Assembly: GCA_002238555.1 (NCBI GenBank)
Contig: MPMO01000017.1
Span: 1 to 64,000 of the forward strand
From: Caldilineaceae bacterium bin34
GTDB lineage: Bacteria > Chloroflexota > Anaerolineae > Caldilineales > Caldilineaceae
Reading direction: 5' to 3'
Length of the DNA: 64,000 nucleotides
Made by a program: the position numbers and the translations under genes. The notes beneath the pieces were generated by a model. The model was not told where the DNA came from and ran no database searches. It saw only the letters and a program-made list of their open reading frames with translations. Below are positions 42,376 to 51,500 of this stretch, piece by piece; the stretch's first letter is position 1, and the number at the start of each line of letters is the position of its first letter.

Positions 42376-43170
42376 CTACAAGTTATCCGGATTCATGGCA
42401 TCGGGCCCAAACAGCACCGCATAATCCTTGTTCTCGGTGGAGACGGTACCGGCATCCATATAGCAGACACTGAAGGCCCGCCGGGCAATGTCGGTGCTGT
42501 TGACCCCCGAACGGTGCGGCAGATGGTTGTGGAGGAGCAGGGCCTCCCCCGCCTCCAGGGTCAGGGGTTCGGCTTCGAATTCCTTCGCCAGGTCTTCCGC
42601 CTGTTCGGCGGTAAGAAACCCGGATCCGTCGGACGGGTTGATCAGTGTATGGTGCCGTCCGGGTGTGACCCACATGCAGCCGTTTGCCACCGTGGCCGGA
42701 TCCAGCGCCGTCCAGATCGTGATCAACGGATCGCGGTCCAGTGAAGTCCAGCGATCCTGGTGCCAGGCCAGGTCGGTGCCTTCGTGGGCGGGTTTGTTCA
42801 TGAACATCGCACGGTAGGAGGCCACCGGCGTGCCCAGGCCGTAGGCCCGCTCGCAGATGTGCTTGAACAGGGGCCGCTGCATGTACCGCAGGAACAGCGG
42901 ATCAAACTCGAGATCCTGGATCTTGCGGTAGGCGAGCGTGGCCAGCTTGTGTCCGTTGGTCTGGGGTCCCGGCTTATCGGAGACGCCGGGCACGGAGTCC
43001 AGCTGCATCAGCATGCGCTCGTACGGCACGTCGGCGGTGCCCATCATGATCGCGTCGATCCGCTGCTGCAGCGCACCGAGTTCGTCCGGGTCCAGCACCG
43101 GTCCCAGCCGCACGTAGCCCTGCTCCTTGAACTTCGACCAGGCCGCATCCGTAATGCCGTTCCGCATCAT
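42376..43170 (-). CDS. Phytanoyl-CoA dioxygenase (PhyH) family protein
   Basis: A 264-residue Fe(II)/2-oxoglutarate oxygenase. The iron ligands are in LAWHQDRW (HxD) and HNHLPHRSG (distal His), and the later arginine is in ARRAF. WTSLDRDPLITIWTALDPAT and LINPSDGSGFLTAEQA are typical of the bacterial subfamily encoded with sugar ABC transporters. It lies 90 bases downstream of the permease gene on the same strand, so it is probably the last gene of the uptake operon and may act on the imported compound. Start at ATG 43170, with GGGAG about 11 bases upstream; the next codon is also ATG. Confidence 0.85.
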   Translation of the reverse strand: MMRNGITDAAWSKFKEQGYVRLGPVLDPDELGALQQRIDAIMMGTADVPYERMLMQLDSVPGVSDKPGPQTNGHKLATLAYRKIQDLEFDPLFLRYMQRPLFKHICERAYGLGTPVASYRAMFMNKPAHEGTDLAWHQDRWTSLDRDPLITIWTALDPATVANGCMWVTPGRHHTLINPSDGSGFLTAEQAEDLAKEFEAEPLTLEAGEALLLHNHLPHRSGVNSTDIARRAFSVCYMDAGTVSTENKDYAVLFGPDAMNPDNL

Positions 43171-43261
43171 GAGTTTTCTCTCCCGCCGGCCCACATGGAA
43201 CCGGCTGTCTGAAAGGCGTCCGGAACAGCTGTCCGGACAGCCATGGCCCGGCAAGGGTTGG

Positions 43262-44158
43262 CTACCCCTTGACCCCCGTCATGACAATGCCCTGGATGAA
43301 GTAGCGCTGGGCGATGAAGAAGATGACGATGGTCGGCATGACTGCGATTAGCGCGGACGCCATCATGTCCTGGATGTTGGACCGCATGAAGCCTTCGAAC
43401 AGCCGGAGGCCAAGGGCCACCGTGTACTTGTCCACCTGCTGGAGGTACACCAGGGGATGCAGGAAGTCGTTCCAGGTAAACGTGAACTGGTAGATGGCGG
43501 AAACCCCCATCACCGGCAATGACAGCGGAATGTGGATCCGACCGTAAATTCCCAGCCAGCCGCATCCGTCAATCTTGGCGGCGTCGTCCATCTCCTGGGG
43601 GATGGTCATGAAGAACTGGCGCATCAGGAACACGTGGAACGGCGGCGCGAACCAGTTGGGGATGATCAACGGCAGGACCGTGTTGATCCAGCCCAGCTTC
43701 ACGAACAGCAGATAGGTCGGGATCAGCTTGATGTGCTCGGGGAGCATCATCGTGGACAGGACCACGATGAACAGGACGTTGCGGAAGGGAAACCGGAGCC
43801 GGGCGAAGCCGAAGCCCACGAAGGAAGCCGAAAGGACGACACCGGCCGAACTGAGCACCGATACGATGGCACTGTTCCCGAACCACCGCGCGAACGGGAA
43901 CGGCCCCACGAAAGGCGCGCGGAAATTGACGAAGTTGATCGAGTCCGGGATCCACTCGGGCGGAAACAGATTGACCTGGTAGGGCGGCATCACCGCCGTC
44001 CGGATCATCCAGTAGAAAGGAATGGCGAAGATCACCGCACCCCACAGCACCACCATATAGAGCAGTACGCGCCAGAGAATGACCCCGACGTTGTAGTGAC
44101 GCTGCCTCTGCAACGGCAGGGACACCGATTCCGTGATCGCGGCGGTGTTTTCGGCCAT
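43262..44158 (-). CDS. Carbohydrate ABC transporter permease (MalG type)
   Basis: A 298-residue membrane protein with six segments. The EAA loop that docks the ATPase is QEMDDAAKIDGCGWLGIY followed by IHIPLSLP. A long N-terminal cytoplasmic part precedes the first segment (LLYMVVLWGAVIFAIPFYWM), as in MalG/CUT1 permeases. It starts 3 bases after the stop of the MalF-type gene, implying coupled translation. No ATPase gene is in the operon; CUT1 systems often share a MsiK-like ATPase encoded elsewhere. Confidence 0.9.
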   Translation of the reverse strand: MAENTAAITESVSLPLQRQRHYNVGVILWRVLLYMVVLWGAVIFAIPFYWMIRTAVMPPYQVNLFPPEWIPDSINFVNFRAPFVGPFPFARWFGNSAIVSVLSSAGVVLSASFVGFGFARLRFPFRNVLFIVVLSTMMLPEHIKLIPTYLLFVKLGWINTVLPLIIPNWFAPPFHVFLMRQFFMTIPQEMDDAAKIDGCGWLGIYGRIHIPLSLPVMGVSAIYQFTFTWNDFLHPLVYLQQVDKYTVALGLRLFEGFMRSNIQDMMASALIAVMPTIVIFFIAQRYFIQGIVMTGVKG

Positions 44159-44161
44159 GGC

Positions 44162-45127
44162 TCAGCGCTCGTACTGGACCCAGCTGCTGCTCGTCCGGAT
44201 GGCGAACAGCACGAATACCAGAATCGCCAGGAACAGCGCCCACGCCTGGGCCGAGGCATAGCCGAAGCGGAACTGGCTGAACCCCGTGTTGTACAGGTGC
44301 AGCACCATGGTCAGCGTGGCGTTGTTGGGGCCGCCCTGGGTCATGATCAACACCTGCGTGAACACCTGCCATGAGGCGATGATGTTCAACACCACGTTGA
44401 ACAGAATGGTCGGGGTCAGCAGCGGAATCGTGATCGAGAAGAACTGGCGGACGGGTCCCGCCCCGTCAATCTTGGCGGCCTCGTAGAGGGCGGTGGGAAT
44501 CCCGCGCAGGCCCGCCAGGAAGATCAGCATGGCACCGCCCGCACCCCACAGGGCCATGATGATCACGGAGGGCATGGCCCACTCCTGGCTGAAGACCCAG
44601 CGCGGTGCGACCAACTGGGTTTCCAGCGACAGGAAGTTGCTGATCCGGAACAAAATCGGATTGAGAATGGAATTCAGCAGGCCGATGTCCGGCTGATACA
44701 GCCACTTGAAGAGGATTGCAACGGCCGCCCCGGCCACCACGGACGGCAGGTAGTAGACGGTCCGCCAGAAACTCTGGCCCTTGACGTTCTGGTTGAGCAG
44801 TACCGCAATCAGGAGGGCCAGGGTGGTGCTCAGGGGCACCATGATGAAGGCGTAATAAGCCGTGTTGAACATGGCCTTGCGGACCAGCACGTCCGTGAAC
44901 ACGGCCTGGAACCACTTGAACCCAACCGCTTCCCAAATCTGGAGCAGGTCCGTCCGATAAAAACCGAACACCAGGGAAGTGATCATCGGTCCCAGCGTGA
45001 AGACCAGGAACCCGATGATCCAGGGGGATATGAAGAAAAAGCCGAAAAGGGCCTCGCGCTTTTCCGGCGTCCACTTGCGCCTCGGGGCGCGGGCACCCGC
45101 GTCGGCCGCAGGATTGAGGGTTGCCAT
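44162..45127 (-). CDS. Carbohydrate ABC transporter permease (MalF type)
   Basis: A 321-residue membrane protein. The first segment is LFGFFFISPWIIGFLVFTLG, and the EAA loop is YEAAKIDGAGPVRQFFSITI followed by PLLTPT. The final helices carry the conserved GGPNNAT block. It pairs with the MalG-type protein to form the channel. The ATG at 45127 lacks a good ribosome site, and the open frame extends to 45211, inside the intergenic hairpin, so the inner start is preferred. The length matches the family. Confidence 0.9.
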   Translation of the reverse strand: MATLNPAADAGARAPRRKWTPEKREALFGFFFISPWIIGFLVFTLGPMITSLVFGFYRTDLLQIWEAVGFKWFQAVFTDVLVRKAMFNTAYYAFIMVPLSTTLALLIAVLLNQNVKGQSFWRTVYYLPSVVAGAAVAILFKWLYQPDIGLLNSILNPILFRISNFLSLETQLVAPRWVFSQEWAMPSVIIMALWGAGGAMLIFLAGLRGIPTALYEAAKIDGAGPVRQFFSITIPLLTPTILFNVVLNIIASWQVFTQVLIMTQGGPNNATLTMVLHLYNTGFSQFRFGYASAQAWALFLAILVFVLFAIRTSSSWVQYER

Positions 45128-45201
45128 CGACAGGGCTCGCGCGGGGCTTGGCAGGGGAGGGTTCGGACCCGCCTCGTCAGTCGCCAAGTCCCATGGGGAG
45201 C

Positions 45202-45233
45202 GGGCAGGCATTCGGGCGTGCCCGAATGCCTGC
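45202..45233. promoter_or_regulatory. Perfect intergenic hairpin between binding-protein and permease genes
   Basis: GCAGGCATTCGGGC, two bases, then GCCCGAATGCCTGC: a 15-bp stem with a GT loop, 28 bases after the binding-protein stop. There is no T run. Such hairpins after binding-protein genes usually protect the upstream mRNA or reduce readthrough, so that more binding protein than permease is made. Confidence 0.75.
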
Positions 45234-45260
45234 CTCGCCTGCCCGTTGAGATTACGGGGC

Positions 45261-46664
45261 CTAGCCGAGCGCCGCCATGGCGCCGCCCAGGTCCTCTATG
45301 GCGATTTCACCGGCATTGAACCGGTTGACGATGTCCGCATGCTGAACGATCAGGTCAACCGGAGCCTCGTTCAAAAGCATCACCTGGTCGAAGGCGGGTT
45401 TGAGGATCGTGTCCTTGCAGGTGAAGTCGTTGGCGAACATCTCCTCCGGACCGCCCAGCGACGCGGCAATGGAGGAGGTGAAGACATCGATGTCGATGTC
45501 CCCAAACCGCTCATCCCGGTCAATCAGGGCCGATTGGAACTCCGGCAGGACGCTGATGCGCGACGGCTGCTTGGTGCCCCACTTGGCGTACAGCTTGCCG
45601 TAGAACGGGCTGGTGAGCCACTTCAGCGTCTGCCAGCTTTCGTCCGGATGATCCGTCTTGTTCCAGATCATCGTTCCGTCCACCGACTGGTGGGTGGTGA
45701 TTTCCGACGGCCCCATCGGCAGCGGCGCCACATCCCAGCGGAAGGTCGCGTTGCGCATCGTGGAACCGAGACTCCAGGGACCCATCTCCATCATGGATAT
45801 GCGTCCGCTCTCGAACAGCTGGTTGACGCCCATGCCGATGTCGGAACCATAGGCGAAAATGTTGCTGTCCCAGATGATGCTGTGAATGTAGTTCAAGGCG
45901 TCGATGGCCGCCGGCTCGGCCAGGCCGCAAAGCCTGTTGTCGTCCGGGTTGACCATGTTGGCACCGAAGCCGCGGATCCAGTACTGGGACAGCCAGTTGG
46001 CGTTCATGCCGTAGTTCGAGGTTGCCCAGGTGATGGGCTGTCCGGGTTCGCGGGAGACAAAGTTCTCGCCAATGGCCACGTAGTCTTCGTGGTTCCAGGC
46101 ACCCCACTCGTGCGGAGGCGTGTCCACCCCCATCTCCTCGAACATGTCGATGTTGTAGTACAGGGCCATGGTGCCGGTGAAGCGCGGCATCAGGTGGATG
46201 TCGCCCTGCTCGTCCACCCACGGATCGAACTGTCCTTCGTAGTAGTCGTCGAGATCGACCTCGTCGGCATCCCGGTCGATGTAGGCCTGCAGGTTCAGGG
46301 TCTCGCCCTTCTGCACAAAGAAGGTGGAGCTCCAACAACAGAACTCGATCAGGTCGGGGGCATCGCCGGCCACCATCTGGGCGAGCACGCCCTCGCGCAG
46401 GTTCACGCCGCCCGGCTGGGGCAGGAACTCGACCTCGATGTCGGGGTTGTTGGCCTTGAACTCGGGATAGAACTCCGACCACAACTCCTGCACGCCCTCG
46501 GCTTCCTGAAGCTCGCGGGACTGGTAACGAAGGTTTACCACCTCGGCGGTGGCACCCGTACCAACGGCGGCCTCGTCGGCGGCGGGGGCGCAGGCGGCAA
46601 GGGCCAGTCCGGCCGCTCCCAGGCCGGTAAACCGGATGAACTGTCTTCGGCTAACTTTCTGCAC
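45261..46664 (-). CDS. Sugar ABC transporter substrate-binding protein, Tat lipoprotein
   Basis: A 467-residue extracellular solute-binding protein (family 1 type). The N-terminus SRRQFIRFTGLGAAGLALAA is a twin-arginine signal with a lipobox ending in Cys at about 25. The body has the cluster-1 landmarks: an APDLIEFCCWSS strand, MPRFTGTMALYYNIDMFEEM and the later GRISMMEMGPWSL. The GTG start has GGAGGAG five bases upstream, the strongest ribosome site of the operon. It lies between the isomerase and permease genes, all on the minus strand. Confidence 0.9.
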   Translation of the reverse strand: MQKVSRRQFIRFTGLGAAGLALAACAPAADEAAVGTGATAEVVNLRYQSRELQEAEGVQELWSEFYPEFKANNPDIEVEFLPQPGGVNLREGVLAQMVAGDAPDLIEFCCWSSTFFVQKGETLNLQAYIDRDADEVDLDDYYEGQFDPWVDEQGDIHLMPRFTGTMALYYNIDMFEEMGVDTPPHEWGAWNHEDYVAIGENFVSREPGQPITWATSNYGMNANWLSQYWIRGFGANMVNPDDNRLCGLAEPAAIDALNYIHSIIWDSNIFAYGSDIGMGVNQLFESGRISMMEMGPWSLGSTMRNATFRWDVAPLPMGPSEITTHQSVDGTMIWNKTDHPDESWQTLKWLTSPFYGKLYAKWGTKQPSRISVLPEFQSALIDRDERFGDIDIDVFTSSIAASLGGPEEMFANDFTCKDTILKPAFDQVMLLNEAPVDLIVQHADIVNRFNAGEIAIEDLGGAMAALG

Positions 46665-46793
46665 GGGTCTCCTCCATACAATCAGTCGCGCGCCGACACC
46701 GCGCGGTGCTCGGTCGCACAGGAAATATTCGGCTGGTGCACAGCACGCCCGGATTTTACACCAGCGGGTTCCCGAAAATCGCCGCCGGCGTTG

Positions 46794-47708
46794 TCAGGAC
46801 AGCGGAATGCCCTCGTCTTGGCAGATGGCCGACAGGTACTCCACCGACAGTTCAACCTCGCGGGCGAAGGCATCGGTGGACACGCCGTTGTTGGCGCCGG
46901 CGGTACCCGGCACATCCTCAAGCTCGATGGAAATCACCCCCTCGAAACCCACATCGTGCATCGCCACCATTACCGCCCGCCAATCGATCTTGCCCTTGCC
47001 CGGACGCCAGTGGGCGTTGGTGGTGCCGTCGTTGTCCGAGAAGTGGGCATGGAACAGGCGAGCGCCCAGTTCGTACACCGCCTGTTCGGAGATTTCACCG
47101 GACGGAAAGAGGTGGCTGGGATCGAAGTTCATGCCCAGGGCGGGGGAATCGACGCTGTCGATCAGGCGCAGCATGGAACCCGTATTGCGGACCCAGCGAT
47201 AGGGATGGGGTTCCAGGGCCCAGCGCACACCGTTTTCCTCGGCAATCTCGCAGCAACGGGCCGTGGTGTCGACATAGGCGTTCCAATTGGCATTCCAGTC
47301 CAGGCCGCGGGGCAGATCCACGCCCCACTCCTGGGCCGTGGGTTTGTCCATGATGCGCGGCATGGCCAGGTCGAACGCGTTGGGCGACACCGAATTCACC
47401 ATGTCCGTGCCCAGGGCCCGGGCCGTGTCCACCATGACCCGGAAGTGCTCGACCGCACCGTCCCGTTCCTGCGGGTCCTCCGAAGCCAGGCCGCGGGGGG
47501 TGGAGACGAATTCGGACAACTCGAGGCCCAAGTCGTCCAGAAGCGTCCGCAGATGCCGAATGGTGTCAAGGGTGTAGTAGCTGTCCAGTACTTCCCGTCG
47601 CCAGGCGATGAGTTCGGCGGCCTTGAGGCCGCAGGCGGCAATCCTGCGCAGTCCGTCGTCGTACGGCGGTTGCCAATTGAAGGTCCATACACTGCCACCA
47701 AACTTCAT
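46794..47708 (-). CDS. Sugar phosphate isomerase/epimerase (xylose isomerase-like TIM barrel)
   Basis: A 304-residue protein of the AP-endonuclease-2/xylose-isomerase TIM-barrel superfamily. Metal ligands are visible as Glu in WALEPHPYRW, Asp/His in GMNFDPSHLF, His in RLFHAHFSDNDG and Glu in VISIELEDV. The substrate is probably a sugar or polyol brought in by the ABC transporter genes that follow. It is the first gene of the operon; the leader has AGGGAG about 12 bases before the ATG. TATACT on the minus strand at about 47754-47759 could be its -10 element. Confidence 0.85.
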   Translation of the reverse strand: MKFGGSVWTFNWQPPYDDGLRRIAACGLKAAELIAWRREVLDSYYTLDTIRHLRTLLDDLGLELSEFVSTPRGLASEDPQERDGAVEHFRVMVDTARALGTDMVNSVSPNAFDLAMPRIMDKPTAQEWGVDLPRGLDWNANWNAYVDTTARCCEIAEENGVRWALEPHPYRWVRNTGSMLRLIDSVDSPALGMNFDPSHLFPSGEISEQAVYELGARLFHAHFSDNDGTTNAHWRPGKGKIDWRAVMVAMHDVGFEGVISIELEDVPGTAGANNGVSTDAFAREVELSVEYLSAICQDEGIPLS

Positions 47709-47835
47709 GGCTGCTTACTCCCTTGTGCGGTTGTCCGGGTGTTGGTCCACTGAAGTATAAAGGGGGGCCAACCTCCCGACGGCCGCCAACTGCGGCACCG
47801 CCGTCGCCACTGCTCTCCCAATACGAGGTGTCGAC

Positions 47836-48993
47836 ATGGAGCACTCCGAAGCCCTGCACAGGTACTTCAGCAACGCCAAACCCGCCATGCTGGAGTCCGT
47901 CCGGACTCTGGTGGAGATGGAATCGCCCAGCACCGACATTGACCGGCTGGACCGGTGCGCGGACCACCTCCGTTCCGTGTTCGCACCGGTTGTCGACCGG
48001 GCCGAGATCATCCCCGTTCGCGACGGCGGCAATCACCTGCGCTGCGAACTGAAAACCAAGCGGGAGGTTCTGCCGCCGGTACTGGTGCTGACGCACTTCG
48101 ACACGGTCTGGCCGGTAGGCACCCTGGAACGCATGCCGTTTCGGGAAACTCCGGACAACCGGGCCTACGGGCCGGGCATCTTCGACATGAAGAGCAGCCT
48201 GGCCATGATGGAGCACATTTTCAGGGCGTTCAGGGAGTTGGACATCGACCCGGGTCGGAACGTTGTACTTCTGGCGACGGCCGACGAGGAAATCGGCAGT
48301 GCCACGTCCCGACAACCCATCGAGGACGAGGCCCGCCAAGTGGACTGTGTACTGGTTCTTGAGGCGCCCTTGCCCGGCGGGGTACTCAAAACCGCCCGCA
48401 AGGGCAGCCAGCACATGGATGTCCATATCAAGGGCATTCCCGCCCACGCCGGGATCGAAATCGAGAAGGGAGTTTCCGCCATCGAGGAGGCCGCGCATCA
48501 AATCCTGGCCATCCAGGCCATGACGGACCTGGAAACAGGGCTGACGGTCAACGCCGGGGTCGTCCAGGGCGGCACGCGTTCCAACGTGGTGGCGCCCCAT
48601 GCCGACATCCAGATTGATGTGCGTGCCTGGCGGGACGCGGATCTGCGGGATGCCGAGGACCGCCTGCGGAATCTGCGCCCGCGGCTGCAAGGAACCGCCA
48701 TCGATGTGGTCAGCGCCCGATCACGCCCGCCGCTGGAGGAAACCGCAACCAAGGACGTCTTTGCCAAGGCCCGGACCATTGCGTCGGGCCTGGACATGCA
48801 ACTGGTCGCGGGCCGCACCGGCGGCGGCAGCGACGGCAACCTGACCGGAGCCTTGGGGATACCGACGCTGGACGGTCTGGGCGTGCCCGGTGCCGGAGCC
48901 CACGCCGACCACGAACACATCGAGACGGATCAGCTCGTGTCCCGCACCTGGCTGCTGTCGGAATTGCTTCTGGGGCTTGTTGTCGGGGACTGA
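47836..48993 (+). CDS. M20-family metallopeptidase (carboxypeptidase G2-like)
   Basis: A 385-residue dizinc hydrolase. The zinc ligands and base are in order: HFDTVWPVGT (His), YGPGIFDMKSS (Asp), TADEEIGS (Glu-Glu), LVLEA (Glu) and HADHEHI (C-terminal His). The dimerisation domain lies at about 180-290 (GIPAHAGIEIEKG). The substrate is probably an N-acyl amino acid or peptide. It diverges from the sugar operon. GAGGTG precedes the ATG. Its 3' end overlaps the opposing recombinase gene by 64 bases. Confidence 0.9.
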   Translation: MEHSEALHRYFSNAKPAMLESVRTLVEMESPSTDIDRLDRCADHLRSVFAPVVDRAEIIPVRDGGNHLRCELKTKREVLPPVLVLTHFDTVWPVGTLERMPFRETPDNRAYGPGIFDMKSSLAMMEHIFRAFRELDIDPGRNVVLLATADEEIGSATSRQPIEDEARQVDCVLVLEAPLPGGVLKTARKGSQHMDVHIKGIPAHAGIEIEKGVSAIEEAAHQILAIQAMTDLETGLTVNAGVVQGGTRSNVVAPHADIQIDVRAWRDADLRDAEDRLRNLRPRLQGTAIDVVSARSRPPLEETATKDVFAKARTIASGLDMQLVAGRTGGGSDGNLTGALGIPTLDGLGVPGAGAHADHEHIETDQLVSRTWLLSELLLGLVVGD

Positions 48994-49976
48994 CTCTCCC
49001 CGAATGCCTCGCGGTGGGCTTCCTGCACCGCGCTGTCCGCCAGCTTCGCGTAAATCCTGGTGGTGACCGGACTGGCATGCCCCAAGGCCGTCTGGGTCAC
49101 GGCCAGATCGGAGGTGGCCCGGTACATCCGCGTGCCGAAGTAGTGCCGCAGCGCGTGCGGCGTGACGTCTTTCAGGTCCAGGCCTGCGCGCCGGGCAAGT
49201 TTGCGGAACATCCGCTGCACCGCCCCCGTACTCAACGGAAGCACCTCCGTGCCCGCCCGGCGGTCGTGCCGGGCAAATACCGGCTGGTCGCCCAACGGGC
49301 CGCGATAGGTCAATCCGGCGCTGTGGCGCTGCCGCAGATACTCGGTGGTTGACTGCCAGGCAAACGCGGCGAAGAACACCTTCCGCGTACGGCCCCTCTT
49401 GCCGGTAACCCACGCGGAACCGTCCGCCTCGTCAAGTTCGCGTGTGCGGAGCGCCACCAGCTCGCCGACCCGCATGCCTGTTGACAAGAGGGTTTCCAGG
49501 ATGGCGGTATTGCGAGCCGCGGCCAGACGTGCGCGCGGGTCCGCACTGGTCGACGACAGCCGTCGAGCCACCAGCAGCAATTCGTTCAGTTCCGGGTCTT
49601 CCGGCGGATGCGGCACCAGTTCGGGAGGTTTCTGGTTGCGCCGAAGTCGGCGCATGCCCTCCTGCAAACGGGCATAGTCACTGCTCGCAATGGGCTGCAG
49701 GTCCCGTACCTGCAGCCATGAGATGAAACTCATGACCGCGGACAAATAGGTCAACAGCGTGCGCCGGTTGACGCCCTGCACATCGGTGAGCCAACTGGCC
49801 CAACCCAGCACCAAGCTTGCGTGCAGGACATCCAACTCCTGTACGTTCGGGTCCAGGTCGTTCGCCAACAGATACTCCCGAAACCGATTGAGCCCCGTCC
49901 GGTAGGTGCGGCGGGTTAACGGCGAACCGGCGGCGGCATCCGCCAGGAACCACTCGATTTGGGCGTGGATGGTCAT
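48930..49976 (-). CDS. Tyrosine recombinase (XerC/XerD-like)
   Basis: A 348-residue recombinase. The N-terminal SAM-like DNA-binding domain (about 1-100) is followed by the catalytic domain with Arg in LLSTGMRVGELVAL, His-x-x-Arg in HALRHYFGT, His in LGHASPVTT and Tyr in TRIYAKL. It is slightly longer than XerC/D (about 300) because of a C-terminal serine-rich tail and an insertion near 150-170. No integrated element or att repeat was seen, so it could be either a chromosomal Xer or an old integrase. TACACT lies 7 bases before the ATG and no ribosome site is present, suggesting a leaderless mRNA. Confidence 0.85.
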   Translation of the reverse strand: MTIHAQIEWFLADAAAGSPLTRRTYRTGLNRFREYLLANDLDPNVQELDVLHASLVLGWASWLTDVQGVNRRTLLTYLSAVMSFISWLQVRDLQPIASSDYARLQEGMRRLRRNQKPPELVPHPPEDPELNELLLVARRLSSTSADPRARLAAARNTAILETLLSTGMRVGELVALRTRELDEADGSAWVTGKRGRTRKVFFAAFAWQSTTEYLRQRHSAGLTYRGPLGDQPVFARHDRRAGTEVLPLSTGAVQRMFRKLARRAGLDLKDVTPHALRHYFGTRMYRATSDLAVTQTALGHASPVTTRIYAKLADSAVQEAHREAFGESQSPTTSPRSNSDSSQVRDTS

Positions 49977-50234
49977 ACCGCGTAGTGTAGGGCACAACGC
50001 GGGATCGTGCAGGCCCGGCCCGTCTCGGGAAGGCCGCTGCCGAGCGAGCCGTTCTTCCAACTCTGTTTCAGTCCGTGCGCGCCATGCAAGTCGCGCAGTC
50101 GGTACGACAGCCGCCCATGGGGAATCCCAAGCTCAAGTGTGCTTACGCCTGCTCCCTGGCGCGTCACCGGCTGTTCTTGGATGATTGCCGGTCCGCCCGG
50201 CGGGGTAGGCGTGCAATCGGAGCCGTGGTCGTCG

Positions 50235-51500
50235 TCAAACAGGCCCCCCCAACAGGGAGCGCCATGTGGGGGGGGATTGCAGCACGGTTCGGACGCGTCG
50301 GGCGGCATCCGTCGGGGGACCGTCCTCTCGCCAGACTTCCTCAATCCGATCCAGATGTTCCGGTTCCAACTCGGACCCCAAGAACTCGCGCATCATATCG
50401 ATGGCCATGTCGGTCCGTTCCTGTGTGGCCTGGTCCCGTTCCTGCGCAGCCTGGTCCCGTTCCTGCGCAGCCTGATCCCGTTCCTGCGCAGCCTGATCCC
50501 GTTCCTGTGCAACCTGATCCCGTTCCTGTGCGGCCTGGTCCCGTTCCTGCACGATCCGGTTCCGTTCATGTTCGGCATCGGTCTCGGTGTCCCGCCAGCG
50601 GCCCTCTTCCGGGTCGTACCACTGGAAGCGCGGTGCCGGCCGGTGCCCTTGCGGCAGGTGGCGGAACTCCTCCGCGTCCTGCCGCGCGTCCGGCAGGAAG
50701 CGGATGTGCGTGTCGAACACGTCGCTCCAAACCGTATCCGGTTCCGATGCGGATGACTTCTTCAGGGGTGCAACCGCCTCGTAGGCCCCGTCCACCAGCC
50801 GATACATCAACAGTTCCCGGGCGGAATCCGGCCCGCGCTTGCCGCCCAGGTCGTAGACCAGGTATTCGCCCACCCCAAGGGTTTCGTACAGGCGCCGCTT
50901 GGCGTCCAGGTCCCGCGCCGCCGTGGTCTTCGACAGAACCTCCAGCACCAGCTCCGGAACGGCATCGTCGAGCTGTGCGGTACGACCCGGACTCGGGTCG
51001 TTCGCCTCCAGCAGATCCGCTTCCGACGGCATCACCACCAGATCCGGCTTCACCCGGTCCACCGGGCTGCCCTGTCGGGTGGTCAACTTCAGATGCGCGA
51101 CCTGTTGCGGCAGGAAGACATAGGTTGCCTCGGTCATCGTGCGGCGTCCAATCCGGTCGCGGGCCGTAGCAAGCATGTGCTCCTGGAGCCAGCCGGGTCG
51201 GGAGTCGTCGTCGATCAGCACGCCGTCCTCTTCGAATTCACTGAAATGCACGCCTTCGGCGCCGTAATCGGGATCGGTCGTCCAGTCGTAGTCGTACTCA
51301 TGGGCAACATCGTATGGATAGTCGGGATCGAAGTGCTCCAGGGTTTCGAGGTCGTGCTGCCACGCCGCCAAATGCTCCAGCCGCCAGGCAATCCGCGCCT
51401 CCCGCGCCTCCCGCGTCATGGTCGCATCGACGTACCGTTCCCGCACACGCCCGTTGGACACCGCCTGCAGGTGTTCCCGTTCCCGAACGACTGTTGCCAT
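50235..51500 (-). CDS. Uma2-family putative endonuclease, long form with coiled-coil repeats
   Basis: A 421-residue protein. Residues 35-95 have the DPDY extension also seen at 19022-20320 (HFDPDYPYDVAHEYDYDW, TTDPDY). The Uma2 core follows: RVKPDLVVMPS, PELVLEVLSKTTAARDLDAK and GVGEYLVYDLG, with the PD...ExL..T nuclease pattern. About seven QERDQAA units (residues 310-360) form a heptad coiled coil, and a short conserved end follows. GAGGA precedes the ATG at 51500. Function unknown; the fold suggests a nuclease, possibly of mobile or regulatory origin. Confidence 0.8.
   Translation of the reverse strand: MATVVREREHLQAVSNGRVRERYVDATMTREAREARIAWRLEHLAAWQHDLETLEHFDPDYPYDVAHEYDYDWTTDPDYGAEGVHFSEFEEDGVLIDDDSRPGWLQEHMLATARDRIGRRTMTEATYVFLPQQVAHLKLTTRQGSPVDRVKPDLVVMPSEADLLEANDPSPGRTAQLDDAVPELVLEVLSKTTAARDLDAKRRLYETLGVGEYLVYDLGGKRGPDSARELLMYRLVDGAYEAVAPLKKSSASEPDTVWSDVFDTHIRFLPDARQDAEEFRHLPQGHRPAPRFQWYDPEEGRWRDTETDAEHERNRIVQERDQAAQERDQVAQERDQAAQERDQAAQERDQAAQERDQATQERTDMAIDMMREFLGSELEPEHLDRIEEVWREDGPPTDAARRVRTVLQSPPTWRSLLGGPV
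50416..50562 (-). repeat. 21-bp tandem repeats coding for QERDQAA
   Basis: About seven copies of a 21-base unit (CTGGTCCCGTTCCTGCGCAG in the plus-strand text) with few differences. Each adds one coiled-coil heptad, so slippage changes length without breaking the frame. Confidence 0.8.

Noticed and set aside
44979..47753. A 924-codon open frame on the plus strand
   Set aside because: It is the antisense of the permease, binding-protein and isomerase genes, all of which have clear motifs on the minus strand; the long frame is a high-GC artefact.
48930..49976. Recombinase as integrase of a genomic island
   Set aside because: No att-like direct repeats or tRNA gene seen nearby; the neighbours look chromosomal.
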